In this document: piece by piece, positions 35,020 through 43,815 of the stretch
Layout of the letters: every line of letters starts with the position of its first letter
Position numbering within the stretch: position 1 is the stretch's first letter
Origin: RECG01 sp964444805
Lineage (GTDB): Bacteria; Bacillota_I; Bacilli_A; Acholeplasmatales; Acholeplasmataceae
Direction of reading: 5' to 3'
DNA: 64,000 nucleotides
NCBI GenBank assembly: GCA_964444805.1
Contig: CAYUIK010000038.1
Span: forward strand, 1 to 64,000
Position numbers and translations under genes: made by a program
Notes under the pieces: generated by a model
The model's database searches: none
Seen by the model: only the letters and a program-made list of their open reading frames with translations
Told to the model about the DNA's origin: nothing

Positions 35020-35931
35020 ATGGACGAACAGAAGTATCGCATCGCTTTACTGATCGATTCGGAAAACGTATCAGCAAAATACATCAAATCGATTATGAAT
35101 GAAATCGCTAAATACGGCAAGATCGTGATCGCCAGGTTTTACGGAAATCTCGCTATTCTATCGAAAGAATGGCACCAGACAGCTCTTGATTTCGCTTTAA
35201 AACCAATGCATCAGTACAATGTTGCTGCCGGGAAAAACGCAGCCGACATGGCGATGGCATTGGACGCGCAGGAAATGATGTATCAGGCGAAAGTGAACGC
35301 CTTTTTCCTCGTTACGAGCGACAGTGACTTCACACCGCTCGCGATCAAACTCAAAGAGGGCGGCATGCACGTGATCGGCGTCGGGAATGAGGACAAGGTC
35401 ACGAGCGCCTTCAAATCGTCTTGCAACGAATTCAAGTATTTCGAGTACTTAGACGACGACGAGGATATCATCGATACGCCGTCGGAAAACGATGTGACGA
35501 AGAAGAGTGAGATTGAACGTATCATTATGGATACGATCATTGAAAATGGTGTCGGAAACAAGATCCAACTCAGCCGTTTAGGCGACATCCTCGTCAACCG
35601 ATTTTCGGATTTCGATGCCAGAAAGTATGGTGCGAAAAGTTTATCGAGTCTCGTTTCTTCCATCAAGGGTCTAGAAATTTCCCAAGAAAAGACGACGGTT
35701 TACGTCTCCTTGAAAAACCCGATTGATCTTGATGCAGTCAAAAAAGCGATCTATGAGATCATCTCTCGCAACAAGAGTAAGGAAATGGTTCTTACCAAAC
35801 TCAAACAGGAACTCGAGAAAAGGCTTGACAATTTCCATTACAAGGCTTTCGGATTTACGAAGTTTTCCCACTTCATCTCGAGCATCGAACACCTCACGGT
35901 GTCGAAAAACAATGTGAAACTGACAGGATAG
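35020..35931 (+). CDS. NYN-domain protein with two OST-HTH/LOTUS domains
   Basis: 303 residues. N-terminal NYN (PIN-like RNase) domain, about 6-150: ALLIDSENVS with the first acidic residues, NAADMAMALDAQEMM and TSDSDFTPLA supply the acidic active site. Two OST-HTH (LOTUS) modules follow, about 165-228 (EIERIIMDTIIENG...) and 235-303 (VKKAIYEIISRNK... FGFTKFSHFISSIEHL). LOTUS domains bind RNA, notably G-quadruplexes. This is a LabA/DUF88-like architecture, likely an RNA-processing nuclease. Followed closely by DUF3137. Confidence 0.88.
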   Translation: MDEQKYRIALLIDSENVSAKYIKSIMNEIAKYGKIVIARFYGNLAILSKEWHQTALDFALKPMHQYNVAAGKNAADMAMALDAQEMMYQAKVNAFFLVTSDSDFTPLAIKLKEGGMHVIGVGNEDKVTSAFKSSCNEFKYFEYLDDDEDIIDTPSENDVTKKSEIERIIMDTIIENGVGNKIQLSRLGDILVNRFSDFDARKYGAKSLSSLVSSIKGLEISQEKTTVYVSLKNPIDLDAVKKAIYEIISRNKSKEMVLTKLKQELEKRLDNFHYKAFGFTKFSHFISSIEHLTVSKNNVKLTG

Positions 35932-35935
35932 GATA

Positions 35936-36751
35936 ATGACACTACAGGACATTAAGAACAAGAAAGAACGAATCAAAGTCATGAATCTTGCCGGCTATTT
36001 TCTTTTGGTCGTTTCCTTTATATTGTTTATGGCGAACCCGATCACGATGATCGGCTTTTTGCTTGGTGGAATTATCGTTGCTGCGACCACGAAACAATTG
36101 AAAAACCTTAGCACGACGTTCAAAGAAAAATTTGTTCGTGATACGCTAAAAAGCATCATTCCCGATGCCGAATACGACCCAGAAAGAGGTTTTGACAAGG
36201 AAACGGTTTACGCGACACGCATTCTTAAAAAGGAAGATCGTTATTCGAGTGAGGACTACCTCAAGGGAACGATTAAGGGTCGCACGTTCGAATCGGCTGA
36301 CGTCCATCTTCAGGATGTTCGCTCCAACGGGAAGTCGACGACGGTCGTCACCGTGTTCCAAGGTCGTTTTTTCATGATCGACGCCAAACACAACTTTCAG
36401 GAAGACGTCTATGTCATGCCGAATCGGTCCTGGTTTTTTGGTCGTTTGGAGGGGTTAAAGAAGGTTGAGCTCGAGTCCATTCACTTCAACCAGTCATTCG
36501 ACGTTTTCTCGAAAGACGATCACTCCGTTTTTTATCTGTTGACGCCACGCTTTATGGAAAAGATCGAACAATTTTCCCGGGTTGCTCGAAGGACGATGTT
36601 CGGGTTTACGCGAAACCGGATCTATGTCGCGATCGATACGCGCAAAGACGCCTTCGACCTCAGCATGTACAAACCGGTGGATGACTCGTTTGTCGAGGAC
36701 ATCAAAAAAGAGGTCGCTTTGATCGAGGAACTCATCGAACTCATCGCCTAG
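35936..36751 (+). CDS. DUF3137 family membrane protein
   Basis: 271 residues. Two adjacent hydrophobic segments (about 17-52), then a soluble alpha/beta portion with IKGRTFESADVHLQDV and FQGRFFMIDAKHNF, the conserved parts of DUF3137. Family function unknown. ATG follows the NYN stop by 4 bp, so co-translated. Confidence 0.82.
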   Translation: MTLQDIKNKKERIKVMNLAGYFLLVVSFILFMANPITMIGFLLGGIIVAATTKQLKNLSTTFKEKFVRDTLKSIIPDAEYDPERGFDKETVYATRILKKEDRYSSEDYLKGTIKGRTFESADVHLQDVRSNGKSTTVVTVFQGRFFMIDAKHNFQEDVYVMPNRSWFFGRLEGLKKVELESIHFNQSFDVFSKDDHSVFYLLTPRFMEKIEQFSRVARRTMFGFTRNRIYVAIDTRKDAFDLSMYKPVDDSFVEDIKKEVALIEELIELIA

Positions 36752-36766
36752 AGAGGAAGGATTCAC

Positions 36767-37510
36767 ATGGCCTATTTCGTCTGCCATTTTTCATCAAAAG
36801 TCTTGCAGAAGGACGTGACGGTTAACGTCATCCTACCCGATGATCTCGAAGAAGGCGAACGCGCAAAAACGCTCTATCTTCTCCACGGCTACAGTGGCGA
36901 TCATACGAGCTGGATGCGCTTTTCCTCGATCGAGCGATACGCTTCAGATAAACGGCTCGCCGTGATCATGCCGGACGTGAACAACAGCTATTACGCCGAT
37001 ATGGCGTTCGGATATCCTTATTTTACGTTTCTTACCGATGAACTCGTTCGTTTCATGGAGACGGTTTTTCCTGTCGAAAAAAAGCGTAGTAATCGCTTTG
37101 TTGCCGGTCTTTCCATGGGTGGATATGGTGCTTTCAAGTGGGCTTTCAGTAAACCTGAGATGTTTTGTAGAGCGATTAGCTTATCGGGAGCGCTCGATGT
37201 CGATCAAGTCATGCAGCGACTCGAAGAGAAGGGCAGGGAAAAGTATTTTATGTCCGTCTTTGGAGCGCTCAGTGTCAAGGGTACGCAGAACGACTTGAAA
37301 CATTTGATCGAAGAGCTCGAGCCAAGCGCGCTTCCCGATCTATATATCGCTTGCGGAACCGAGGATTTTTTATTCGCTGATAACGCATCGTTTCATGCCT
37401 ACCTTGAGCAGAAGAAAATACCACATATCTACAAGACGGCTGCCGGTGCACATACGTGGTCTTTTTGGGATGAACATATCATTTTAGCGATCGAATGGCT
37501 ATTGACATGA
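36767..37510 (+). CDS. Alpha/beta-hydrolase esterase (EstA / esterase D family)
   Basis: 247 residues. Oxyanion-side LLHGYSGDHTSW, nucleophile GLSMGGYGA (Ser in GLSMGG), Asp in IACGTEDFLF and His in GAHTWSFWDEH. The family hydrolyses short-chain esters such as tributyrin or S-formylglutathione-like thioesters. No signal peptide. GAGAGGA precedes the ATG. It converges on the next gene with a 12-bp overlap. Confidence 0.9.
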   Translation: MAYFVCHFSSKVLQKDVTVNVILPDDLEEGERAKTLYLLHGYSGDHTSWMRFSSIERYASDKRLAVIMPDVNNSYYADMAFGYPYFTFLTDELVRFMETVFPVEKKRSNRFVAGLSMGGYGAFKWAFSKPEMFCRAISLSGALDVDQVMQRLEEKGREKYFMSVFGALSVKGTQNDLKHLIEELEPSALPDLYIACGTEDFLFADNASFHAYLEQKKIPHIYKTAAGAHTWSFWDEHIILAIEWLLT

Positions 37511-38284
37511 AATGAAACGGATGAAGTCGGGAAAGAGCGCGCGCCATGCGCGCTCATGATGGGTTCCGTCGTTTTCGAGATAAAGGATGTTTCGGATATC
37601 CTTTTTTTCTAGAGTCTTGAACAGTCTTCGGGAATGCTCGAGGTAGATTTTCGGGAAATCGGGGTTGTTTTCGTCGCTCGTCTCGTTTTTACCGATCGAG
37701 ATGAAAATACGGGTTTCGAAAGGGATGTGGGTGTTCTCGATAAAGCCGAGAAAAGCCGGCTCGTTATACCAGGAAGCGATTGAAAAGATGCCGACCTTTT
37801 GGAAAACTGCCGGATATTTGAAACAAGCGTATGCGGCGATATATGCCCCCATTGAACTGCCGGCAATGGACTGGTCGTCTGGGAGGGTTCGATAAGTTTT
37901 ATCGATGAAGGGTTTGACCGTTTCGACGAGAAACGATGCATAACGATCGCCTTTTCCCGCCGGATTCGTGCCGATCCGCCGTTCGACGATGGGGGCCGCG
38001 GGAAACGGTGAATACTCGCTGAGACGGTCTTCGGGGTGTTCGATTCCGACGACGATATGCAAGGGAAGCCCGTTATCCGACTCGAAAGCTTCCGGGACGC
38101 CCCAGGAAACGCCGGTATAGGATAAGTGATCGCTAAAGAGGTTTTGTCCGTCTTGCATGTAGAGGACGGGATATCTTTTGTCCGTTTCATGGTAACCGGG
38201 CGGAAGATAGACGTGAAGGATGCGTTTTTCGTCCTTCGTCATGTCGAGAGTGTGGGTAATCAAGGTGCCTGTAATGGGTAACAA
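37499..38284 (-). CDS. Alpha/beta-hydrolase esterase (Fes/YbbA-like)
   Basis: 261 residues. Nucleophile GSSMGAYIA (Ser), oxyanion region MQDGQNLF, Asp in SIGKNETSD, and His in GTHHERAWRALFPDFIRF. This is the enterochelin-esterase-like family of carboxylesterases. Start is uncertain: the frame's first codon is TTG 38284, touching an AAAAGGAG site with no spacing, while an ATT at 38275 has proper spacing. Downstream of a YwaF-like gene by 19 bp, and tail-to-tail with the other esterase. Confidence 0.85.
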   Translation of the reverse strand: MLPITGTLITHTLDMTKDEKRILHVYLPPGYHETDKRYPVLYMQDGQNLFSDHLSYTGVSWGVPEAFESDNGLPLHIVVGIEHPEDRLSEYSPFPAAPIVERRIGTNPAGKGDRYASFLVETVKPFIDKTYRTLPDDQSIAGSSMGAYIAAYACFKYPAVFQKVGIFSIASWYNEPAFLGFIENTHIPFETRIFISIGKNETSDENNPDFPKIYLEHSRRLFKTLEKKDIRNILYLENDGTHHERAWRALFPDFIRFISCQ

Positions 38285-38303
38285 CTCCTTTTCATTTTAA
38301 GAA

Positions 38304-39047
38304 TTATGCACGGGCGTAGTAACGCTTGAGCAAGCGCTTGTGCCAAAAGTAGAACGGCAAGTAGAATACGTGAAATAACGAGGGGATGGCGAATGCGAGA
38401 ATCGTGACGAGATACCACGGGTATGGTCCAAGATGATCGAATAGCGTGTTCGAACCCGGTTTTCCCATAAGATACATATAGTTCCCACCGATCAGAGCGT
38501 TGATGGCAAAGATGATGGGTGTAATCGATATCAGGACGAGGACGTTTTTGAAAATGTGCCGATAACGAATGGCTCGGTAGTACCTTGAAACGAAGAGCAT
38601 GAATGTTAGATTGACGACGATCAGGCCGTGAGACACAAAAAACTGGAAGTAACGATAATGGGGAAATCCGTAGTTTCTATGGATCGCCGGAGTCATTAAG
38701 GCGAGTATAGCGGAGACCAATAGAATAAAAAAGGTATTTAGAAATACGGTCCTGTTTTCCGATAGAAGCATATAGGCGGACAAGATGACGGCGAGACCGC
38801 AAAGATGAAGTGGTAGACTTTCGGTTAAAGAGAGTTCTTGTTCGTTAAAACGATAGACATTTAAAAGGATTTCTTGGTTGATGATCGCGAGTGCGAGAAA
38901 CTTCCGAAAAAAACGGTACATAAAAGGTGTACGCAGTCTCTTGCGCAGAAGAATGATCGCGACGACGATCACGGTGATCATCAGCAAAGGCAGAAGGTGT
39001 TGAAAACCGAATACATAAAATTGTCCTGCTAAAGCGTCATCGAACAT
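38304..39047 (-). CDS. YwaF/TIGR02206-like integral membrane protein
   Basis: 247 residues, about seven transmembrane helices. LPLHLCGLAVILSAYM and a conserved HYRYFQFFVSHGLIV stretch are typical of the TIGR02206/YwaF family, whose function is unknown. ATG 39047 has CGGAGAAC upstream. It is first in a minus-strand pair with an esterase. Confidence 0.82.
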   Translation of the reverse strand: MFDDALAGQFYVFGFQHLLPLLMITVIVVAIILLRKRLRTPFMYRFFRKFLALAIINQEILLNVYRFNEQELSLTESLPLHLCGLAVILSAYMLLSENRTVFLNTFFILLVSAILALMTPAIHRNYGFPHYRYFQFFVSHGLIVVNLTFMLFVSRYYRAIRYRHIFKNVLVLISITPIIFAINALIGGNYMYLMGKPGSNTLFDHLGPYPWYLVTILAFAIPSLFHVFYLPFYFWHKRLLKRYYARA

Positions 39048-39183
39048 GTACGTGTTCTCCGAATCGGGGGGTTATTCATATTATAAACGAAGAACGCGAG
39101 AAATCAACGATGAAGTCGCGAAAAACATGTATTATTGACCATTTTGTATTATAATGGAACTAATTCAAAAAAGGATATACGCT

Positions 39184-39906
39184 ATGGGAACACTCATTAA
39201 TGTCGTCGCGATCGTTATCGCGACGTTCCTCGGACTCATTTTCAAAAAAGGCATACCGGATCGAATCCAAAAGGCGATCATGTTCGCTTTGGGGCTTGGT
39301 CTAGTCGCGGTTTCTATCGGCTGGTTTTTGCGTGATTTTCTCGTAATCGATGGAACATCGATCAAAACGGAAGGAGACCTTCTCGTTTTGTTGTCGCTCG
39401 TCATTGGCATGGTGATCGGTGAGAAAATCGATATCGATGCCCGTCTCAACGACTGGGCCCAAGGCATCGAGACGAAATACAAACTGCCTCCGCTAGCCAA
39501 AGGGTTTGTCGCGGGAACACTCATTTTTTGTGTTGGATCGATGGCGATTTTGGGAGCGTTGATGGATGGAATCAGCGGCGATCCCACGATTTTGATCGTC
39601 AAGAGTACGCTCGATTTCGTTACGGCGATGGTGCTCGCTTCCGTGTTCGGAATCGGGGTCGCTTTTTCCGCGCTTTCCGTTCTCGTCTATCAGGGCTCGA
39701 TTACGCTATTAGCCATGATTTCCGCCGACCTTTTCACGGCTGAGATTACACGAAGTCTCTCCATGGTCGGAAGTTTGTTGTTGATCGCCATGGGAATCAG
39801 CTTCATGGAAATCAAGCGCATCAAAGTCGCCAACATGTTGCCGGCCTTACTCGTTCCCATCGTCTATTATGGTTTCCTTTACGTGATTTCGTTATTCGGA
39901 GGGTAG
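39184..39906 (+). CDS. DUF554 (YdfK/YqgA) family membrane protein
   Basis: 240 residues with about seven helices. GTLINVVAIVIATFLGLIFK and GKLPDRIQ-like RIQKAIMFALGLGLVAVSIG, then GFVAGTLIFCVGSMAILGALMDG, are the family's conserved parts. Function unknown. ATG 39184 has AAAAGGA upstream; the earlier in-frame ATG 39154 overlaps a TATAAT (39150-39155) and is rejected. The methyltransferase gene follows after 3 bp. Confidence 0.9.
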   Translation: MGTLINVVAIVIATFLGLIFKKGIPDRIQKAIMFALGLGLVAVSIGWFLRDFLVIDGTSIKTEGDLLVLLSLVIGMVIGEKIDIDARLNDWAQGIETKYKLPPLAKGFVAGTLIFCVGSMAILGALMDGISGDPTILIVKSTLDFVTAMVLASVFGIGVAFSALSVLVYQGSITLLAMISADLFTAEITRSLSMVGSLLLIAMGISFMEIKRIKVANMLPALLVPIVYYGFLYVISLFGG

Positions 39907-39909
39907 CTT

Positions 39910-40554
39910 ATGCGTGTTTCCTGCATCGTGTGTCAAAACGAAGCCAACAGCTTTACGCACCCACGAACCGGTGTTGTCTTTCATGCGTGTTCGAGGTGTT
40001 CGCTCATCTTTAAAGACCGATCGCATTTTCCCACCTTAGAAGAGGAACGCGCCGTCTATGAGAACCATGAGAACTCGATCGAGGATGTTCGATACGTCAA
40101 CTTTTTAAGAAACTTTTTGGAAGCTGCCGTCTATCCCTATAAAAAAAGGGGACGCGTACTCGATTTTGGAAGCGGGCCGAATCCAGTTCTAAAAGAGATT
40201 TTTGCAGCGGACGGAAACGATGACGTGACGATCTATGATGCGTTCTATGCGCCTAATGACAGTTACAAAAACAAGACGTATGACATCATCACGATGAGTG
40301 AAGTCATCGAACACCTTCATCGACCGAACGAGACGATCGCTTTGTTGTCGCGTTTGCTCGAACCGGGCGGGATTCTCGCGATCATGACGTTGTTCTATCC
40401 GACGGATCGCGATCGTTTTTTCGATTGGTTCTATATCCGGGATCCCAGTCATGTCGCTTTTTACCGACCGGATACGCTTTCCTTTATGGCGAAAAGGCAT
40501 GGTCTGACCATGATCGATACGAACGGATATCGTTATGCAACACTGAAAAAATGA
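39910..40554 (+). CDS. Class I SAM-dependent methyltransferase with N-terminal zinc ribbon
   Basis: 214 residues. An N-terminal four-cysteine unit (CIVCQNEA, CSRCSLI) is followed by a long helix and then the SAM site VLDFGSGPNPVLKEI (about 78-92) and EVIEHLHRPNE. Substrate unknown. Co-transcribed with DUF554. Confidence 0.87.
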   Translation: MRVSCIVCQNEANSFTHPRTGVVFHACSRCSLIFKDRSHFPTLEEERAVYENHENSIEDVRYVNFLRNFLEAAVYPYKKRGRVLDFGSGPNPVLKEIFAADGNDDVTIYDAFYAPNDSYKNKTYDIITMSEVIEHLHRPNETIALLSRLLEPGGILAIMTLFYPTDRDRFFDWFYIRDPSHVAFYRPDTLSFMAKRHGLTMIDTNGYRYATLKK

Positions 40555-40566
40555 TGCTTGTCTCGT

Positions 40567-40809
40567 TTAGAGGGACTTGTGTGTCTGGTCGCAAAAAGGA
40601 GCATTTTTCGTTTTTTTACAGCCACAAAGCTTGTATGTCCCATCGGTTTCAACCGTGAATTTCTCGGGTATCATTCCCGTCCCCTTATGGCTGGACTTAT
40701 CACAAAACGGTTGGTTCGTGCTGTTCCCACAGCGACAATAAAGGTAGGGTTGGTTGGCTTTCAATTCGACGACATAGGGCTTTTTCTGAGGCATATTGGG
40801 TTCGTTCAT
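40567..40809 (-). CDS. CDGSH iron-sulfur domain protein
   Basis: 80 residues containing two CDGSH-type 2Fe-2S motifs: CRCGNSTNQPFCDKSSH and CGCKKTKNAPFCDQTH. Such tandem CDGSH proteins hold labile 2Fe-2S clusters and take part in redox or iron homeostasis. ATG 40809 is preferred over GTG 40818 because AAGGA is too close to the latter. Divergent from the histidine kinase. Confidence 0.92.
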   Translation of the reverse strand: MNEPNMPQKKPYVVELKANQPYLYCRCGNSTNQPFCDKSSHKGTGMIPEKFTVETDGTYKLCGCKKTKNAPFCDQTHKSL

Positions 40810-40891
40810 GTTTGTCACATCCTTTCATCCATTATAACGTGGATCATATGAAATGACAAGATACCAAGGACGCAGAAATGAAAGAGGGTAT

Positions 40892-43315
40892 ATGATGACG
40901 ACAGGTGACGATAAAAAAAGAAAGATGAAAGCGGATATCGGCCAAAACGCTCGGACTCCCGCTTTCGAATCGATTCTGATGCGGATCGCGACCGAATTCA
41001 TCAATGTCGATCCCGAAGATTTTGACGAGGTCCTTAGCGACGCTTTCGAACTCGTCGGTCTCTTTTTTGACGTCGACCGGATCTACGTTTTCGAATACGA
41101 TTTTGTCAAACGAACGACATCGAATACCTATGAGTGGTGTAACCAGGGTATTTCCAAAGAAATCGACAATTTGAAAAATATACCGTTGACCGGCCTCTTT
41201 GATGACTGGGTTTCCTATCACATGAAAGGAGAACCGGTCAATATCAGTGATGTTTCAAAACTCGATCATAAGAGTCAAGTCTATCAAACGCTTGCTCCAC
41301 AAGGAATTATGTCGGTTTTGACGTTACCTTTAATCGATAAAAAGAATCTTCTCGGTTTTGTCGGATTCGATGACAATCGACGGACGCGTATATGGGACGA
41401 GCGCGAGTTTCAACTGCTCAAAGTGCTCGCGGAAATGATTACGAACATTTTGATCCGCCAGCAGATCGAAGCCGATCTGATTAAGGCGCGCGAGCAGGCC
41501 ATGAATGCGAATGAGGCACGAGGCAAGTTTCTCGCGAACATCAGCCACGAAATGCGGACACCGTTGAGTGGCATACACAACGCGATCTATTTGCTGCAAA
41601 CGACGCAGGCGTCATTCGAACAAAAACAATATCTCAAGATCGCTGAGACGTCGATCGAAACGCTCTCTGGTATCGTCAATGACGTCCTGGATCTTTCAAA
41701 GATCGATGCGGGAAAGATGGATGTGTTCAATGAGACATTCGATATCGAAGAAGAACTCGTCAAAGTTCTTACGATGCAAGCGTATCAAGCAGCGGAAAAA
41801 GGACTTGATCTAACCCTCGATTTTGATTATGGAATCGATTTCGAAGTCATCGGCGACGTGCAAAAGTTTCGTCAGATCGTTTTAAACATTTTGAGTAACG
41901 CGGTTAAGTACACGGAAAAAGGCTTCGTTCATGTCCGAGTTGATCACGAGGATCGCGGGTCGACGATCGACCTTACCGTCACGATCCAAGATAGCGGTAT
42001 CGGCATTGCGAAAGAGGATCATGAACGTATTTTTGAACTCTTTTATCGGAGTCCTTCGCAGTTGTCGCGTGACCATAGGGGGAGCGGCTTGGGATTACCG
42101 ATTACGCATGAATTCATCAAACTCCTGGGCGGAAAACTCAATGTCGAAAGCGACCATGGCTCGGGAAGTACGTTTCAAGTCGATCTGACGTTCGTCAAAG
42201 GCAAGCGGCATGATTTTTTGCAAAACAATATCTTTACGGCCGTTGTCTATGACGAAGAACGTTTTTCAACGACATGCCAACATATCTTTGCGAGTATCGG
42301 ATTCCGTTTGATCAAGAAGTCGAGTCAGGCACCACGAAAAGTTGACGTGATCATTGTCAACACGCCGCTTCGAAACGAAGCAGATCTCAATACAATCAAA
42401 AGCACGTACGCCAAAGACGATACCTTGATCATTACGAGTTGTCACGGCCCCACGGAAGGTCTTAAAAGTATTGATCTCTACTTCGAGTATCCGATCGCCC
42501 GGAAGACGATCCATGAAAGACTGATGCGAGCTCGCGATGACAAGCGTATCGAGGTCGAATCAACCCCTCACCTAAAACGAAGGGGGAACGTGTTGATCGT
42601 CGATGACAACTTTACCAATCGCCTGGCCTTAAGCCGGATCCTTTTGAAACATGGTTATTCGAACAAGCACGTCGAAAGCGGGAAGGAAGCGATCGAAGAA
42701 GTCCGCAGGAACGCATATGATGTCATATTGATGGACATTCAAATGCCAGGACTCGACGGATATGAGACGGCAAAGCACATACGTGCGCTCGGAGAGAAAG
42801 GCAAGAGGATACCGATTATCGCGGTTACGGCCAATATTTTCGCGGATGATGCGGCCTTGATTTCTCGATCCGGTATGAATGGTATCCTTCATAAACCGAT
42901 TCAAGTGGATCGCGTCCTCATGGAACTCGATCATCACATGGAAAAGATTCACATGTTCGACGTGCCCGAGGACGTGCCGATCTTTGATCAGCAGGATTTT
43001 CAACGACTGTACGAAGGAAGCGACGACATCGGTTCACAGGTAATCATGCGTTTTCTCGAAGATGTCGATCGTGATCTTGCCGCGATCGAAAAGACCTTCA
43101 TCAACAAAAACGACGCGGAAATCTATCGTGCGCTCCACTATTTCAAGGGGTCGGTCGGCTATGTTTCGGGTAGGCGCGTTATGTGGCTTTTAAACCGTAT
43201 GCTCGCGCAAACGAGCGAACATGATGTGCGTGTCTTCGATCGTCTGCGAAAAGCGTTCAAACAAGAAGTCGAAATGCTCAAAGAACGGTTGAAAGCACGG
43301 GTGACCCGCGATTAA
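40892..43315 (+). CDS. Hybrid sensor histidine kinase (GAF-HisKA-HATPase-REC-HPt)
   Basis: 807 residues, no transmembrane segment, so cytoplasmic. About 15-175 GAF-like sensor; His219 in ANISHEMRTPLSG (HisKA); ATP-binding boxes NILSNAVKYT, DSGIGIAKED, GSGLGLPI (about 325-425). About 440-550 looks like a receiver fold without the phospho-acceptor Asp. A full receiver, GNVLIVDDNF through Asp615 in ILMDIQMPG, follows. The C-terminal HPt has His749 in RALHYFKGSVG. A relay inside one protein is implied; no response regulator is adjacent. Start 40892 after AGAGGG; ORF is open further upstream. Confidence 0.92.
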   Translation: MMTTGDDKKRKMKADIGQNARTPAFESILMRIATEFINVDPEDFDEVLSDAFELVGLFFDVDRIYVFEYDFVKRTTSNTYEWCNQGISKEIDNLKNIPLTGLFDDWVSYHMKGEPVNISDVSKLDHKSQVYQTLAPQGIMSVLTLPLIDKKNLLGFVGFDDNRRTRIWDEREFQLLKVLAEMITNILIRQQIEADLIKAREQAMNANEARGKFLANISHEMRTPLSGIHNAIYLLQTTQASFEQKQYLKIAETSIETLSGIVNDVLDLSKIDAGKMDVFNETFDIEEELVKVLTMQAYQAAEKGLDLTLDFDYGIDFEVIGDVQKFRQIVLNILSNAVKYTEKGFVHVRVDHEDRGSTIDLTVTIQDSGIGIAKEDHERIFELFYRSPSQLSRDHRGSGLGLPITHEFIKLLGGKLNVESDHGSGSTFQVDLTFVKGKRHDFLQNNIFTAVVYDEERFSTTCQHIFASIGFRLIKKSSQAPRKVDVIIVNTPLRNEADLNTIKSTYAKDDTLIITSCHGPTEGLKSIDLYFEYPIARKTIHERLMRARDDKRIEVESTPHLKRRGNVLIVDDNFTNRLALSRILLKHGYSNKHVESGKEAIEEVRRNAYDVILMDIQMPGLDGYETAKHIRALGEKGKRIPIIAVTANIFADDAALISRSGMNGILHKPIQVDRVLMELDHHMEKIHMFDVPEDVPIFDQQDFQRLYEGSDDIGSQVIMRFLEDVDRDLAAIEKTFINKNDAEIYRALHYFKGSVGYVSGRRVMWLLNRMLAQTSEHDVRVFDRLRKAFKQEVEMLKERLKARVTRD

Positions 43316-43374
43316 GCATCCATAAAGCACGATTGTTTAAAGATGTGATAGACTTATAAGTGAGGTGATCGGAC

Positions 43375-43815
43375 ATGAATAAGGACAAAAAGGATTTAAA
43401 GAAGCGACTGACCAAAACACAGTACCACGTGACCCAGGAAAATGGAACGGAACCCCCGTTTGAGAACGCGTATTGGGACCATGACGAAGAAGGACTCTAC
43501 GTCGATATCGTGTCGGGCGAACCGCTATTCTCGAGCCTTGACAAGTTTGACAGCAGTTGTGGGTGGCCGAGTTTCAGCGATTCCTTGAAAAAACTCGAAT
43601 TAAAGGAAGACAGAAGCTTGGGAATGATTCGCACGGAAGTCCGAAGCAAAGAAGCCGATAGCCACCTTGGACACCTGTTCAATGACGGACCCATCGATCG
43701 AGGAGGACTAAGGTATTGCATAAACTCGGCTGCCTTGCGTTTTATTCCGGTCGATGAACTCGAAAAGGAAGGATATGGCGCTTACCTCGCCCTATTTGCG
43801 CATCATGAACAATAG
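43375..43815 (+). CDS. msrB: Peptide-methionine (R)-S-oxide reductase
   Basis: 146 residues. MsrB fold: YHVTQENGTEPPFENAYW, LFSSLDKFDSSCGWPSF, and the catalytic Cys in RYCINSAALRFIP. It repairs methionine-R-sulfoxide in proteins. The two zinc-binding CxxC pairs of some MsrBs are absent. A strong GTGAGGTG lies before the ATG. The 3' end overlaps the next gene by about 40 bp. Confidence 0.95.
   Translation: MNKDKKDLKKRLTKTQYHVTQENGTEPPFENAYWDHDEEGLYVDIVSGEPLFSSLDKFDSSCGWPSFSDSLKKLELKEDRSLGMIRTEVRSKEADSHLGHLFNDGPIDRGGLRYCINSAALRFIPVDELEKEGYGAYLALFAHHEQ

Noticed and set aside
39154..39183. Upstream start for the DUF554 gene
   Set aside because: The ATG overlaps a TATAAT hexamer and lacks a ribosome site; ATG 39184 has AAAAGGA.
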